From the NCBI GenBank assembly GCA_945643635.1, contig CALZFC010000243.1, forward strand, positions 1 to 64,000: 64,000 nt of DNA, written 5' to 3'. A program made the translations under genes and the position numbers. Shown piece after piece: positions 1 to 12,221 of this stretch. Below the pieces are notes generated by a model that was given only the letters and a program-made list of their open reading frames with translations, did no database searches and was not told where the DNA came from. The first letter of the stretch is position 1. Each line of letters opens with the position of its first letter. Source of the DNA: Allodiplogaster sudhausi. Lineage: Eukaryota > Nematoda > Chromadorea > Rhabditida > Diplogasteridae.

Positions 1-349
1 CTCGCTGCACCACGTCCGATATAGCCTTCTGGCTTACTCCGAAGCGGTCTGCGAGTACAGCTTGATGGCTGTTCGTGGTACGACAGTCCGGCCGCAACCT
101 ACATCGTGAGATTACTGTTGTACTTGCATAGCTTAAAATTCATACTTGATCCCGCTTGCTGATCGTCCAGTTCGGTTCTTCGGGCTGAACGAGGTGGCTG
201 TCACACATTCGGACGAGCTCGTCGAGGTCGTGTTTGTGGAACCGATAATTACGTCGAAAGATACTTGGGTTGGTTGTCAAGAAGTACGGATGACGCCGTT
301 GGTAAGGAGGCATGTTCGGGGCGCGCTGCCACCGTTGAAGATAGGCCAT
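1..349 (-). mobile_element. PIF/Harbinger-like transposase fragment, cut by the window edge
   Basis: Two coding pieces on the minus strand resemble the N-terminal half of PIF/Harbinger (HARBI1-like) transposases. The first (349 down to about 140) contains RRHPYFLTTNPSIFRRNYRF followed by HKHDLDELVRM, which fits the FRxxYR(F/L)xK...LxxLV motif ahead of the DDE core. The second (about 90 down to 1) reads HQAVLADRFGVSQKAISDVV, the helix-turn-helix-like GVSQxxxSxVV segment typical of this superfamily. The two are out of phase. A GTATGA donor follows the first block, so an intron or a frameshift lies between them. The DDE catalytic residues would lie beyond position 1. Whether the element is active cannot be judged. 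Confidence 0.6.
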
Positions 350-774
350 TGATATCTCTAATTAATAAGAAATGTTTCATAGCAAACTAAAGGAATAAGT
401 TGAAATAAGACAGTTATGCTTGTATGTGGTGTTCATAGACGTTCTATTCCTCTCTAACGAGTACACAGCGCATTTTCACATGCGTCATTTACGTTCAACA
501 ATATTATGTCCTCGGAGGAGCATCTCAGCCGAGAGTTCAAACGAAAGGTCGGCTGAAACTCCCTACGTTCAGGTGCATTCCCCCGAGTTTTCACCCGAGA
601 AAACGACAGTTTACTACGGCGGCAGATATTCAACACGATGTCCCAAAAGTCGAAAAAGAAGACATCCAGAACACGTCTCCGGCCCACATGTATTTCTTAT
701 TTCTTTACCTCATATTCACTCGCATCATTCCTTTCGCCTCACCTTAGGCTGTTGTCGCTATTCGCATGTGATCC

Positions 775-1542
775 CGACTAGCTTTCTCGTTGTAGACTGT
801 GCTCCATGAGACGGCCAAAGAAGCAAAATATTCATCGTGGTTGACGGCGCCGTTCGAGTTCTTTCCTTTTTCTGCGAAAACTATTGCGGAATATGTTTTG
901 GCATTTTTGTTTCTTTTCTTAATTAATTATTTTGTACCAAAATAAATCCAGAAATGGAAACTACCGAATATTACGAAAGACTGAAGCGTAAGATTCATAA
1001 GATTCATGATGGAAGCAGAGTACGGTAGGAATTGACATTTGAACGATAAACGAGAACTAAAATCGCCTTCGATAAATGATTTGGACAGTCTTTTACAATA
1101 TGAAGATCAAGAGGAAGTGAAAAGAAATGGTAAACAGCAATTCTACTACTCCAGAAAATATAATAGTTCTAAAAACTTAATTTTAATTTTAATGAACCGT
1201 TCTAACGATGAGAAATTGCACGTCTTTATGCTGACCGCAAGCTTCAACGGAATAAACGTAAAAGATGCCGAAGACGAGTCGGCCAATCAAATCGATCATT
1301 GTAACGGATGAATCCATAACTACCTAAAATTACCAAATCGATTTCAGTATAACTGAAAACATTGTTTAATAGTGATTTAAAATTCGAACAAAGATAAGAA
1401 GAGCCCGAATTGCGCGCAAATTCTCGTTGACTTGATATCTGGCAGTCACTGAGATCATGCCGCCTCTGCTAACGGAACGTCATTGCTTATTTCGTTTGCT
1501 GATCGTGAGTCGGAAGTTAATCAGCCAAATTGCAATCGAGGT
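775..1542 (-). pseudogene. Sre-like chemoreceptor pseudogene, unit 1 (exons 6-9 only)
   Basis: Compared with the intact paralogue at 12222-14807, this copy keeps only the last four exons: exon 6 at 1390-1542, exon 7 at 1207-1323, exon 8 at 965-1056 and exon 9 from 871 down. Exons 1-5 are absent. Sequence above 1545 instead matches the region upstream of the second unit (from about 7645), so an internal deletion removed the 5' half. Exon 6 has a TGA in place of a conserved Trp codon (after SKRNKQ) and a 6-base insertion. Exon 8 carries a 9-base duplication. Exon 9 has a 1-base insertion that shifts frame before the conserved NHDEYF segment. The copy is non-functional on these grounds. Confidence 0.7.
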
Positions 1543-1685
1543 CTGTAGCAAGTGTCAGAGGACTATGCGCACATTATGCGAAACAACTTTGACACAGTAC
1601 GTTCAAGTGATAAATAAATCTTATCTGAACACGAAGAAACGCTTTACTGCCACGGCGCAATAGTGTTATTGCACCTTTGCACATA

Positions 1686-3250
1686 CAGTACTGGCCAAAA
1701 GGTTATCACCTTTTGGTTTTTCATGCATATCTTTCTTCAAAGTAGACGAATGCTTATGAAATTTTCAGGGTTGCTTCTTTATAAAGACAGGCTTCTACTT
1801 TCAAATTATTGGTTTCATTGAATGACTAATACGCGAGAAAAAAAATCAATAACTAAAATCACCCAGATTGCAAATATTGTCGTGATGGGCAAAATAATTT
1901 ATTTCTTTGATCTCCTGGTAGTTTTTATTGCAATTTTGTTTTATTTACATTTTAGAACATCCAAGTGACCGATTTTTAGTCTAGTTGAGATTTTATCACA
2001 TACTTTTACGTACTAGATTCCTCCAGTACTCGGTTCATGCTCTCGGTCTGGGATCCTGAAGGTTCAGGAGGATAATATCGATCATTTACTACTATGCCTA
2101 TAGTAATAATGATGTCCACATATATATATCAGATGGTTATTTGAGCTGTGGAAATCAGATGCTAACTATTTGAGCAAATTTTGAAGACAGCGGTCAACTT
2201 TTTCCAGCACCCCAGATGTGCAAAAACTGATGTTGTGCAAGAGTCCATATTGTAACAGCGCTTTTGTCTATCTCTAGCGATAGTTAACAGGCTTTTCAAT
2301 ATTCTGGAGCCCTATTTCATACCTGGCTTCATGAATCCACCAGGAATAGTTGATCTTTGAATGCAGCCTGGCATAGAGTTATACTGACTATTCGCCAGCT
2401 TTCTATTTTAGATCAATCACAACATTAAATTATCTAATTGTGATATAGGCGATTGCTGGACATTGGAAAGTGTCAAATATAATGATTTTAACTCGATTTT
2501 TTATTTTTCGGAGTTTACTTTCCTGCTTTGTAGGAAACCGTACTTCTCTACGCCAGGGTTAGGTGCAAACGATCTACAGTTCCTGGTGGATTCATGAAGC
2601 CAGGTAGGAAATAGGGCTTCTTAATATTAAAAAAGCCTATTAACTATTGCTAGAGATAGACAAAAGTGCTTTGCAATATGGACTCTTGCACAACATCACT
2701 TTTAGCACGTTTGCGCTGCGGACAAAAGTTGACTGCGATGTCCAAAGGGTGCATAAATAGTTAGCATCTTATTTCTGCAGATCAAGTAGCTATCTGAAAT
2801 AGTTCAATTACCTGCGAATATGTGGTGATCATTATTACTATAAGCATAGTAGTAAATGATCGATTTTAGCCTCCTGAACCTTCTGGATCCCTTGCCGAGT
2901 GCATGAATCGAGCACTGGAGGAATACAGTATATAAAATCAAGCTATTAAATTGTAATTAGACAATAAATCTGTCGTTGGCGTGTTCTAAAATGTAACTAA
3001 AACAAAATTTCAACAAAAACTACCAGGAGATCAAAGAAATAAATTATTTTGTCCTTCACGACTCTGCAATCTGGGTGATTTGAGTTATTGATTTTTTTCT
3101 AGCGTATTAGTCATTCAATGAAACCAATAATTTGAAATTATAAGCCTGTCTGTATAAAGAAGCAACCCTGAAAATTTTATAAGCATTCTTCTACTTTGAA
3201 GAAAGATATGCATGAAAAGCCAAAAGGTGATAACCTTTTGGCCAGTACTG
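1686..3250. mobile_element. 1.57-kb foldback element with Tc1/mariner-like ends
   Basis: The element begins CAGTACTGGCCAAAAGGTTA and ends with its reverse complement. It is flanked by TA on both sides (1684-1685 and 3251-3252), the target duplication expected of Tc1/mariner transposons. Nearly the whole element is a large imperfect inverted repeat. For example 2060-2120 mirrors 2815-2875 and 2290-2352 mirrors 2575-2640, leaving a loop at about 2375-2555. No transposase reading frame is present, so it is non-autonomous. The sister receptor unit shows an uninterrupted site near 7770 where this element sits in unit 1. Confidence 0.75.
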
Positions 3251-4070
3251 TATGTATGTACATCTGTAAAAATCGTAAAAGTATGCCATTTTGACGACTA
3301 ACTGGTTATCCGTCAACGAATTCAAAATGCATAGACGAAGAGCCTTAACCGAAAATCATAGTGTTGACATATGCTTGCGTGTGTATGATGAAGAATTTTA
3401 TTTATTTTCAATTCCGAACGTGTTCAATCAGTGAAATTAAATCCTACAACTAATGCAATCACGGGCAGGTTAGACGCCTTTCTCTAACTAGAAATTTTTT
3501 ATGGGCATTTGTTCGCTTCTCTCTCTCCTTCAGTGCAAATAACCAGGTGTGACACACTCGTTCACCAGCAAGAAAAAGCTGCTTCCAAGTTATAAATGGG
3601 ACTTTTTTTTTTAGAAAGAGAGGTGAACATGGGCACACGGGCAATTTCGCTCCTTTCAAGACATCGCGATTAGCTTCTGAACTACTTTTTTAACTGCAAA
3701 GAAAATTTAGTATACATATAGTATATGTTCTCAATTTGTTAGCCGCCCTTAAAAGTTTTCAACTGACCGGTCAGTACATATTTATTCACATTTCTAGTGA
3801 GTCGTGTCGTTGTCACTTTGTGACAATTCGTAACTTTTAACTTTGTCTTAAAACATTCTAGACGTTGCAGGAAGGAATAAACGGTTTGCTAGGCTATTTC
3901 AGCATACTTGAATACCTTGTGCAACGTTGAACCGCCCGTGTCCTTTCGCATGCTTCAAGATATAATATGATGTAGGCATAGCTAGCAGTTTCTCCATATG
4001 CATAACCGTATGCAAATGGTTGCATTCGACGACTAGGTGAATAATGGGCAAGGTCAAATAATTATGGGTT

Positions 4071-4486
4071 TAAAGGAGATCATAAGGGAAAAACTCCTAC
4101 CACGATTGTGTTAGCAATCCTCACATCAGAAATGGAGCTTCTGCATCTCGCCTCTCTCCCCAGAAACTTGTGGTATTGACAACGGGGCACGTGAGCCTAT
4201 GTGTTAAGAAAAACCCAGCCAATGTAGGTTGCTCCAACCATATGTATAAATTTCACTGGCAGTCGTAAAATGGCCTCGCCGGCCACGGTGGGTATCCACC
4301 AAATTTTTTCCGAACATGGCGGGAAGATAAAATATTCGCGAATTCAAAGTAGATAATGCTGTTAATGTCCTCAGGGAAGAGAGATTTGTGTGACTTCGGG
4401 ACACTTGCAATCTAAAGTTCTAGCTAAAGCCGACCAGATAAGTCGAAAAAACAAGACACTATTAAATTCGCCTTAGATCTCCTTTA
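4071..4486. mobile_element. MITE copy 1 (TAAAGGAGATC ends)
   Basis: This short non-coding element starts TAAAGGAGATC and ends GATCTCCTTTA. It resembles the next element (4485-4918) and the one at 43371-43784, sharing blocks such as CGGGACACTTGCAATC and ATAAAATATTCGCGAATTC. The sister unit has an uninterrupted sequence at about 9020 (between AATAATTATTGG and GTGCCAAGAAGT), supporting insertion after the receptor duplication. No open frame of note. Confidence 0.6.
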
Positions 4487-4918
4487 AAGGAGACCATAAG
4501 GGAAAAACTCCTTCCACGAAGTCCCTGACAGATTGGTAAAAAGTACGGTGTGAAGAATCCACAGAAATGGTGCTACTGCCCCTTGCCTCTCTCCACAGAA
4601 ACTAGTGACTAGAACAACTGGCAGGTGTGCGCACGTGTTAAGCAAAATCCGGCCAATGTTGGTTGCGCGCACCATATATATAAAGTTTAAATGCAGGATT
4701 CGAATGGCCCCATCGGCAACAGTGTTGTTCTGCCAAAAGTTTTTGGAAATGGCGGGAAAATAAAAATTCCCGAGTTCAAAGCAGAGAATCCTGTTTATTT
4801 CCTCAGGGCAGAGGTGTTTTTGTGACTTCGGGACACTTGCAATCGAAGTTTCTAGCTCAACCTGGCCAAATAATGCGAAAAAAACGATACACTATTTATT
4901 CACCTCAGACCTCCTTTA
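4485..4918. mobile_element. MITE copy 2, abutting copy 1
   Basis: This is a second copy of the same element, starting TAAAGGAGACC and ending GACCTCCTTTA. It shares about two bases with the end of copy 1, so the two lie head-to-tail. Its internal block around 4500-4630 (AGTACGGTGTGAAGAATCCA, then TGCTACTGCCCCTTGCC) is closer to the copy at 43371 than to copy 1, suggesting two separate insertions or an old tandem. Confidence 0.6.
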
Positions 4919-5326
4919 AGGTGCGAAGGAGTAGGCATCGCCCTAAAGCATTGAGATTTGTCACGAAGAATGAGATCCTTTGTCTTTTTTTCACAGAAAA
5001 GAAAACGAATAGCTTGAAAAGATCAAATGAGTAGAGAAGGCACGGATGTCTGGAGAGAGAGAGACTTTTGCATAATTCTTAGCCAAAAAACATGCAGGCT
5101 GCTTGACAAATTCACGTATGTCCAGATGCGTCCCAATTACATTTTAAAGGATATGCAACATAGAATCTCTCTGCGTCTTATTCACTCGCATCATTCTTAT
5201 CGTCTTACTTTAGCTTATCTCCACTATACGCATGTGATTGTGAGGAAGATTAAGTTTTCTTTTCGCATTAATTTAATTATTGGCAAGAGAGTAAAAACGA
5301 AACAATAATTAGATTCCATCTGTTCG

Positions 5327-7559
5327 TTATTTCGTCGTCTTCCGATTAGCTTTCTCGTTGTAGACTGTGCTCCACGAGACGGCCAAAGAAGCAAAATATT
5401 CATCGTGATTGACGGCGCCGTCGAGTTCTTCCCTTTTACTGCGAAAACTGTTGCGGAATATGATTTGACATTTTTTCTTTTCTTTTTTTAAACATGATTA
5501 TTTTGAAGCAAAAAAAGTCCAGAAATGGAAACTACCGAATGTTGCGAAAGACTGTAGCGTAAGATTCGTGATGGAGGCAGAGTACGGTAGGAATTGACAT
5601 TTGAACGATGAATGAGAGCTGAAATCGCCTTTGATCAATGATTTAGACAATCGTTTCCAATATGAACATTAATGAAGAAGTAACAAGAAATCTTTAATTT
5701 CTGACGCAAAATAAGATAGGTCAAAAAACAATTAAATTTTAATGAACCGTTCTAACGATGAGAAATTGCACGTCTTTCTGCTGACTGCAAGCTTCAACAG
5801 AATAAACGTAAAAGATTCCGAAGACAAGCCGGCCAATCAAATCGATCATTGTAACGGATGAATCCATAACTACCTAAAATTACCAAATCGCTCTTTGTAT
5901 AATTTAAAAAAATTATATAAACATAAGTTTTTTTGCCAATAATAATTTAAAATTATCACAAAGATAAGAAGAGCCCGAAGCGCGCGCAAATTCTCTTTGA
6001 CTTGATATCTGGCAGTCACTGAGATCATGCCGCCTCTGCTAACGGAACGCCATTGCTTATTTCGTTTGCTGAGTCTGAAGTTGATCAGCCAAATTGTAAT
6101 CGAGGTCTGCAATCGCTTTTTGTATGAGAGAAAATATGTTTTCTTGGTGGTCATGATTAAAAAAAGGCATCTGACGCTGCCACACAGTATTGAGATTCCC
6201 AGAATTATACAGGTGCCGACTTCATTAGCTCCAAGCAGTGCTACAAATCAAAAGAATGAAAATTTTTATAGCAGCTGGAAAAATAATCTTAAAAATTATA
6301 CTGACGAGCAATAATAAACGCGTATCCTGCAGCCGATGCCAGCTAAATAAGCATTTATTCATATTCGGATTGATTACGACAAAAGCAATAATAAAGTGAC
6401 CATAGAAGTTAAGCAATATGTATACAAATGGTCTTATGGGAATATGGTTTTGCTATAACTTATTGTTAGTAAGAAATATTTTTTCAGTTAATAATTTTAG
6501 AATCAAAAACTCGATCTTGAATCCCCCATTCAGAGAGACAATTGTTAAGAAAATTCAAAATAATTAGAGAGATAGAGAGAGCTAACAGCAAGAGGCAGCG
6601 CCGCGAGTGCAATCCAAGGTCGTCTCTGTCTCTCGTACGAGTGAGAGAGGACAGTCGCTATCAGTCGCTCGGCCACGACAGCCACTGCCAGGAAAGTCAC
6701 GGTTAAATAGCCGGCGAGCGCCCAGCTCCTGATTACTCTCAAACTAATAATTTCACTCTTTATTTTCAATATATAAAGATGTTATTTTTTTACGTTTACG
6801 TGCATTTTGTTAAATCTCATTTACAAGAAAAGTATATATATATGATACTGTGTAAATATTATTTTATACTCCTCACTTATTTTATAACAAACAAGCAAGG
6901 TTAACTATGAACGATGTTAACTCATTTATTTATGGTTCAATACAGAAACGCTCAAACTTAAACTATCAACGATATCCCACTCGAGAATATTGTCGATATC
7001 TCCAATAGAGTCCTCCAGAGGAGCAGCAAAAATAGAAGGCGTCTGAATAGAGGCTGCGAGGATGTAACTGAAGATGAGTGCGCCAAAGAGAATGCTGAAA
7101 CAAAGCAGTGCTCCTATCGATTAAGTATTTTCTATCGTATTTATATACTTGTTATTAAATGTTTTGTTTACTATTTATCTAATTTAAAACTGAAATTCTC
7201 GCCTGAAATTGGGATGAAATCTCTTTGCAGCGCGGCAGTGTACCACAAATAGAGTTGCAAATGCGATTGCGATTGCTGCCAGCTGCAGATATTTACGTTA
7301 AAAAATTTGCAGTCTCTTCATTGTTCCGAATTTCTTATATTATACTTACCGGTGCTTTTATATCACATAACCCTTTTAAAGAAACGAATGAATTAGAACG
7401 GCGTTCATGATCATGTTCTGACAATCAGTTCTTTTAGGGAAAACAATATGACCAATATAATTATTTTAACTGTTTTTTAAATAATATACATACCTGAAAG
7501 AGTATGTAGCCATCGATTGGCCAAGTGTCCGCCGGCGTGCAGGTCTTCGCAGAGGGCAT
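5327..7559 (-). pseudogene. Sre-like chemoreceptor gene, unit 2 (probably damaged)
   Basis: Nine exons can be matched to the intact paralogue: 7494-7559, 7203-7282, 6981-7094, about 6587-6728, 6176-6240, 5960-6106, 5757-5873, 5536-5618 and 5327-5438. The product would be a seven-transmembrane receptor with the Sre signatures FHPNF after TM1, AERLIATVLSHSYERQRRPW after TM3, ARYQVKENLRALRALLIF before TM6 and a DEYFASL..SW tail. Two irregularities are visible. Intron 2 uses a GC donor (TTTCAG|GCGAGA). The only GT near the end of exon 4 leaves phase 0, while exon 5 needs phase 1, so the spliced frame breaks there. It may be a young pseudogene, use a rare splice site, or contain an assembly indel. 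Confidence 0.6.
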
Positions 7560-9905
7560 TTTCGTTGTCTTACGACTTGCAAGTGTAAGTGAAATATTTC
7601 TTCGAGAGAAACCGGTTCCAAGTCTTGAACTTTTGACTAGCGTTTGACAGAGGTATCAGGGCCTATGCGCACATTTGCAAAATAACTTTGACACAGTACC
7701 TTCAAGTGATAAATAAATTTATCTGAGCACGAAGAAACTTTTACTGCCGCGGCACCATAATATTAATGCACATACGTACCAATCGTAAAAAGTATGCCAT
7801 TTTGACGACTGACGGGTTACTCTAGAACGAATTCAAAATGCATAGACATGAAACGTGTACGCAGATCCTGTAAATCAATATGATAGCACATGCATGCGCA
7901 TGTATAATGAAGACTTTTTTTTTAAATAACGAACGTTGTTCAATCAGTGAAATTAATTAGGTCATACAAAGAAAAAAAATCGTACAACTAATGAAATCGG
8001 GCAGGTTAGAAGTCTTTCTCAGACTAGAAAATTTTTTTTATGAGCATTTGTACGCTTCTCTCTCTCCCTCTCTTTCTCACTCTATTCTTTCTCTCTGTCT
8101 CTTTCTCTCTTTCCCGCTCTCGCTTTTCAGTGCAAATAAGCAGGTGTGACACACTCATTTGCTAGTACGAAAAGCTATAAATGGCACTTTACTTTAAGAA
8201 AAAGAGATGAACGTGGGCAAATGGATTTGCGGAACAATTTCGATCGTTTCAAGACATCGTGATCAGCTTCAAAATACTATTTTATCTACAAAGAAAACTT
8301 AGTATATAAATGTTCTCAATATGAAAGCCGTGCTTTAACGTTTGACCTTCTGGATCAGTTACATCCATATTTATTCTCACGTTTGAGGGCATTGCGCGGT
8401 CACTTTGGGTCTATAGTTTTTTAATTCTGTCTCTCTGGGAAGGGAATAGTGAGAGTTGCTCATTCACAATCACTGCATTTTTCATCTTTAAAACCGAAAG
8501 TACTAAATCTATGTGGCTCTGGATCGCTAATCATTTAGCAAAGCATTATTCAAAGAAGAAAAAAACATCTAAAAGAAAACTCTCCATTTCCATCAAAACA
8601 AAATCGGAAATCAAGTGTCATATTTTACTCCGGAACATAAAGCAACTTTCTCAGAAAAGTTCATCAACTTTTTGTGAAATTGGCACCACTTTTGTCAAGA
8701 TTAATAACATGGCAGATTTATTTATGTAGATAGCATTAGAAAAAGGCACACTATATGCAAATTCGTAACTTTTAAATGTCCTTAATAAATTCTAAACTTG
8801 CAGCAAAGAAAAAAAACGGTTTGCTAGGCTATTTGAATATACTTGAATACCTTATGCTACATCGAACCGCTGTGACCATTCGCATGTTTCAAGTTATAAT
8901 GTGATGAGGTGTAAAGTGATGTAGGCATAGCTTGCAGTTTCTACATATGTATGTATGTACATGTACATACATATGCATTCAGCGACTTGGTGAATAATGG
9001 GGGACGTAAAATAATTATTGGTTACAAAGTGCCAAGAAGTAAGCATCGCCCTATTTTACGCCGAAGCAGAGAGATTCGTCATGAAGCGGGAGAGGCTTTG
9101 TTTTTTTTCACAGAACAGACAACGAAGAGATCAAATGAGTAGGGAACGGATGTCTGCAGAGAGAGACTTTTATTTCAAGATTTAAAGACTAAAACAACGC
9201 GAAATATGCGTAATAAATTCTCCTTTTGCTATTGAATTCTTTGCCAGACAACATGCAGGCTGTGCACGTTTGTCCAGGTGTGTGGCAATTACATTTAAAA
9301 TGAAATCTATCTACGGAATAGAAAAGTGCATATTCATTTTTGTAGTATACAACGCTTTCATCGTCAGAAAGAAAAGCTCTCCGTGGATCATTGCATTGAA
9401 TTTTTCTGTAAAAAAAGGTTTACTTGAATCTTGCTACTTTCTCGATTTTAATCTCTTAATGTTGTCACATCCTAATGATGTATTGCATAAATAAAAGAAA
9501 TAAAGCAGCCTAAGCCCGTAGGATGTCTTGTCATACATACAATGAATTGATTGGCAAACACTGATGTTTTCGCAACAATACCTCCATTACAATAAGAGGA
9601 TAAAAACTAAGCTTTGTGTAACACAAGAGTATTTCATCATCTCATACTCGTGTGAGAGTTGAATGCATTCTGCGCACTAATAATTTATGTGGTTCAATCA
9701 GTTTCTTGAACGAAATAACAGAGTTAAGCTATTGTCGCTACCTTCCTTTCCTGTCTTGGAGTTAGGCGTTCTAATTCCCCCCCCCCCCCCTCTTTCACTA
9801 GCCTGAACAGATAGCATAACGCGAAATTGCTTTCATTTGAAGATGTTGTCACATCTTTCAATGATGTATGAATAAATACTAATAAATGTAATAGAACCCT
9901 GCAAA

Positions 9906-10524
9906 TCATAATGCAGTCCGCTTCTTCGCCTTCGCCTTCGTCGTGCATTCTTTGTACACCTCGTTCCATGATTCGGCAAGAGAAGCGAAATATTCATCAC
10001 GGTTCACCCGTATATCGACCACTTCCGTTCTTCTACTCAAACTGTTCAAGGTAAACTTTTTTCTTTATATTTTTATTTTATTTCTGTAGAATTATTTTTT
10101 ACAAATAATTTTTTTCTAAAGAAAGAATACCGAATATAGCGTAGGATAGAAGCGTAAGACTCGTGACGACTGCATAATAAAGTTGGAATTAAGAGCTGAA
10201 CGATGATAGAAAGCTGAAACAAGAATAAGAGATTATTACTAGCATGTATGTAATATGTTCAATTAATGATTTACCTTATAATCGTGTCATTTACCTAATT
10301 AGAATATGAAAATATGGAAATAAAATCAATCATATTACAAGTCTTATTCATCCTAAATCAATCTCAATTCCAATTAATAATTGAAAAGCAGGACTAACCG
10401 TTCTTACGACAAGAAATGGCACGGTTTTCTGACTACTGCACTCTTTTATCGAGTAGGCGTAAAATACTCCGAAGAAAAGACGGCCAAGTAAATCGATAAT
10501 TGTCACACACGAATCGCTAATCGC
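9906..10524 (-). pseudogene. Sre-like chemoreceptor fragment, unit 3 (exons 7-9)
   Basis: Three terminal exons of the receptor are recognisable and in good frame: exon 7 at 10408-10524 (ISDSCVTIIDLLGRLFFGVF), exon 8 near 10118-10201 (IPTLLCSRHESYASILR), and exon 9 at 9906-10041 (RDEYFASLAESWNEVYKE, ending in TGA). Exons 1-6 are missing. Sequence just above exon 7 (10580-10800) matches DNA lying upstream of the intact gene (15090-15260), so the middle of the gene was deleted. Without TM1-TM5 it cannot make a receptor. The surviving frames suggest recent loss. Confidence 0.65.
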
Positions 10525-12221
10525 CTTGAACATGAGATCATTCTGGAGGACTTTAGAAAAGATATTGTTTTACAAATTTAAAAAAAAACGGCAAGGAAAC
10601 TAATGGGAACGCGAACACGTTCGTCTGTATGACTAGAATAAAATGAACGAGGAATTGAAGACTATTCTTGAAGAAAAGAGATTTGGCAGCAAGGCAATTT
10701 CCGGAGTTCGTCGTAAACGAAAAAAATACAGGATGTGATAAAAGTTCGTGCAAATAGGTACATATGCATTTCGCTATTATAAAGATATACATGTAAGTAA
10801 ACAGAGCGCTCTATTAGAAAATAACGGTGTACATTAAGCATATGATAGGGAATATGAGAAGTTGTCAAATGAATATCAAATCATTCGCTGACTATAATTT
10901 TCGATGCAAGGATAGGTGCAAACGTGCCCTTTCAGGTCGAAAATCTTCTACATATTTTGTACTATGACGAAACATTTCGAAAAGGAGCATGTAAATTATA
11001 TTTGGCAGAAGATTTTCAAAAAACATATAAGGCTTCATACTTCCACACCCACTCATGAATGATTGATAGGAATTTAGCATATATGTAAATGCTTGACAAT
11101 ATCATAGAATAAAACTGTTAGGTTGAATAAAAATCGGCCGAAAAAACCAATACTTATAATTTGTTTTGCAATCAAAATATACTTATTGAAGACCATAAAT
11201 CATATGGGAATACATGGGTGCTTTGCAAATACGAAATAACGGAGAAATTATCCGGATATTCTTCGAGGAGAGGTTCTTCAAGCAATTCTTTGTGTATTCG
11301 TCACATGAGAAGGTGAAAAAATGGATAGAAATGTAAAGTATAAAGTCGCTGCTATAAAGTCCTTCCTTCCCATATATGGAACGTGACATTAGAGAAGAGA
11401 TCTATACCATTTCCACTTTGGATGGCCTACCTGATGTGTGAATTGGAATCGAGAAAGAAAAGCTCGCCAACTGACTCTATTTTCCCTGGTATATTAATCA
11501 TAAGCAATCTTTAATGCTGCAAATGTAATGTCTTTCTGATCACCTTTATCTCTTTAGAGGATCTTTCTAAGCTTTTGCATAACGCAACATTCAAACAATT
11601 ACGCACAAATTACATATATATGTATATGTATTCATTGTTAGAAAACTGTGTTTAGAACGGACGGTAGAATGGTGACTTTACAACTGTGTGTGTATACAAT
11701 TATGAATATATCATCCGCTTGATCTCTGACTCACAGGCAAGAGAATAATAGGAAGAACATTCACAATCACGGCATGTTTCTGATTTCTATACCGGAAACA
11801 TTTAATATATATGATTGTAAGTGCGCGAATCATTTAGTTAATCTGAAATGTATGCATGTAATACATACGTATATGGCGATTGAGAAAGGCACACATAATA
11901 TGATAAATCGTAAAACTGTGAATTCAATAAAACGTGTGATCAGCCTGGTTAAATACAATTGAGAAGCTGGTGCTTTTGTTCGGTAGAACCGACATTAACA
12001 TAAGGATTAGCACAAGGCATAATGTGATGTAAACTAACAGCTCTCTACCAGTTTCTCATCTTCATATGTATTACCGTATGCAAATGAAGTACATTCAACG
12101 AGTTCCTGAATAATGGGTGAGATAAAATAATTATTAGATATATTGTGCCAAAAAGTAAGCATCGCCCCATTGCACTCCGGGGAAGCAGAGAGATTCGTAA
12201 CGAAGCTTTCGCAATAGGGAA

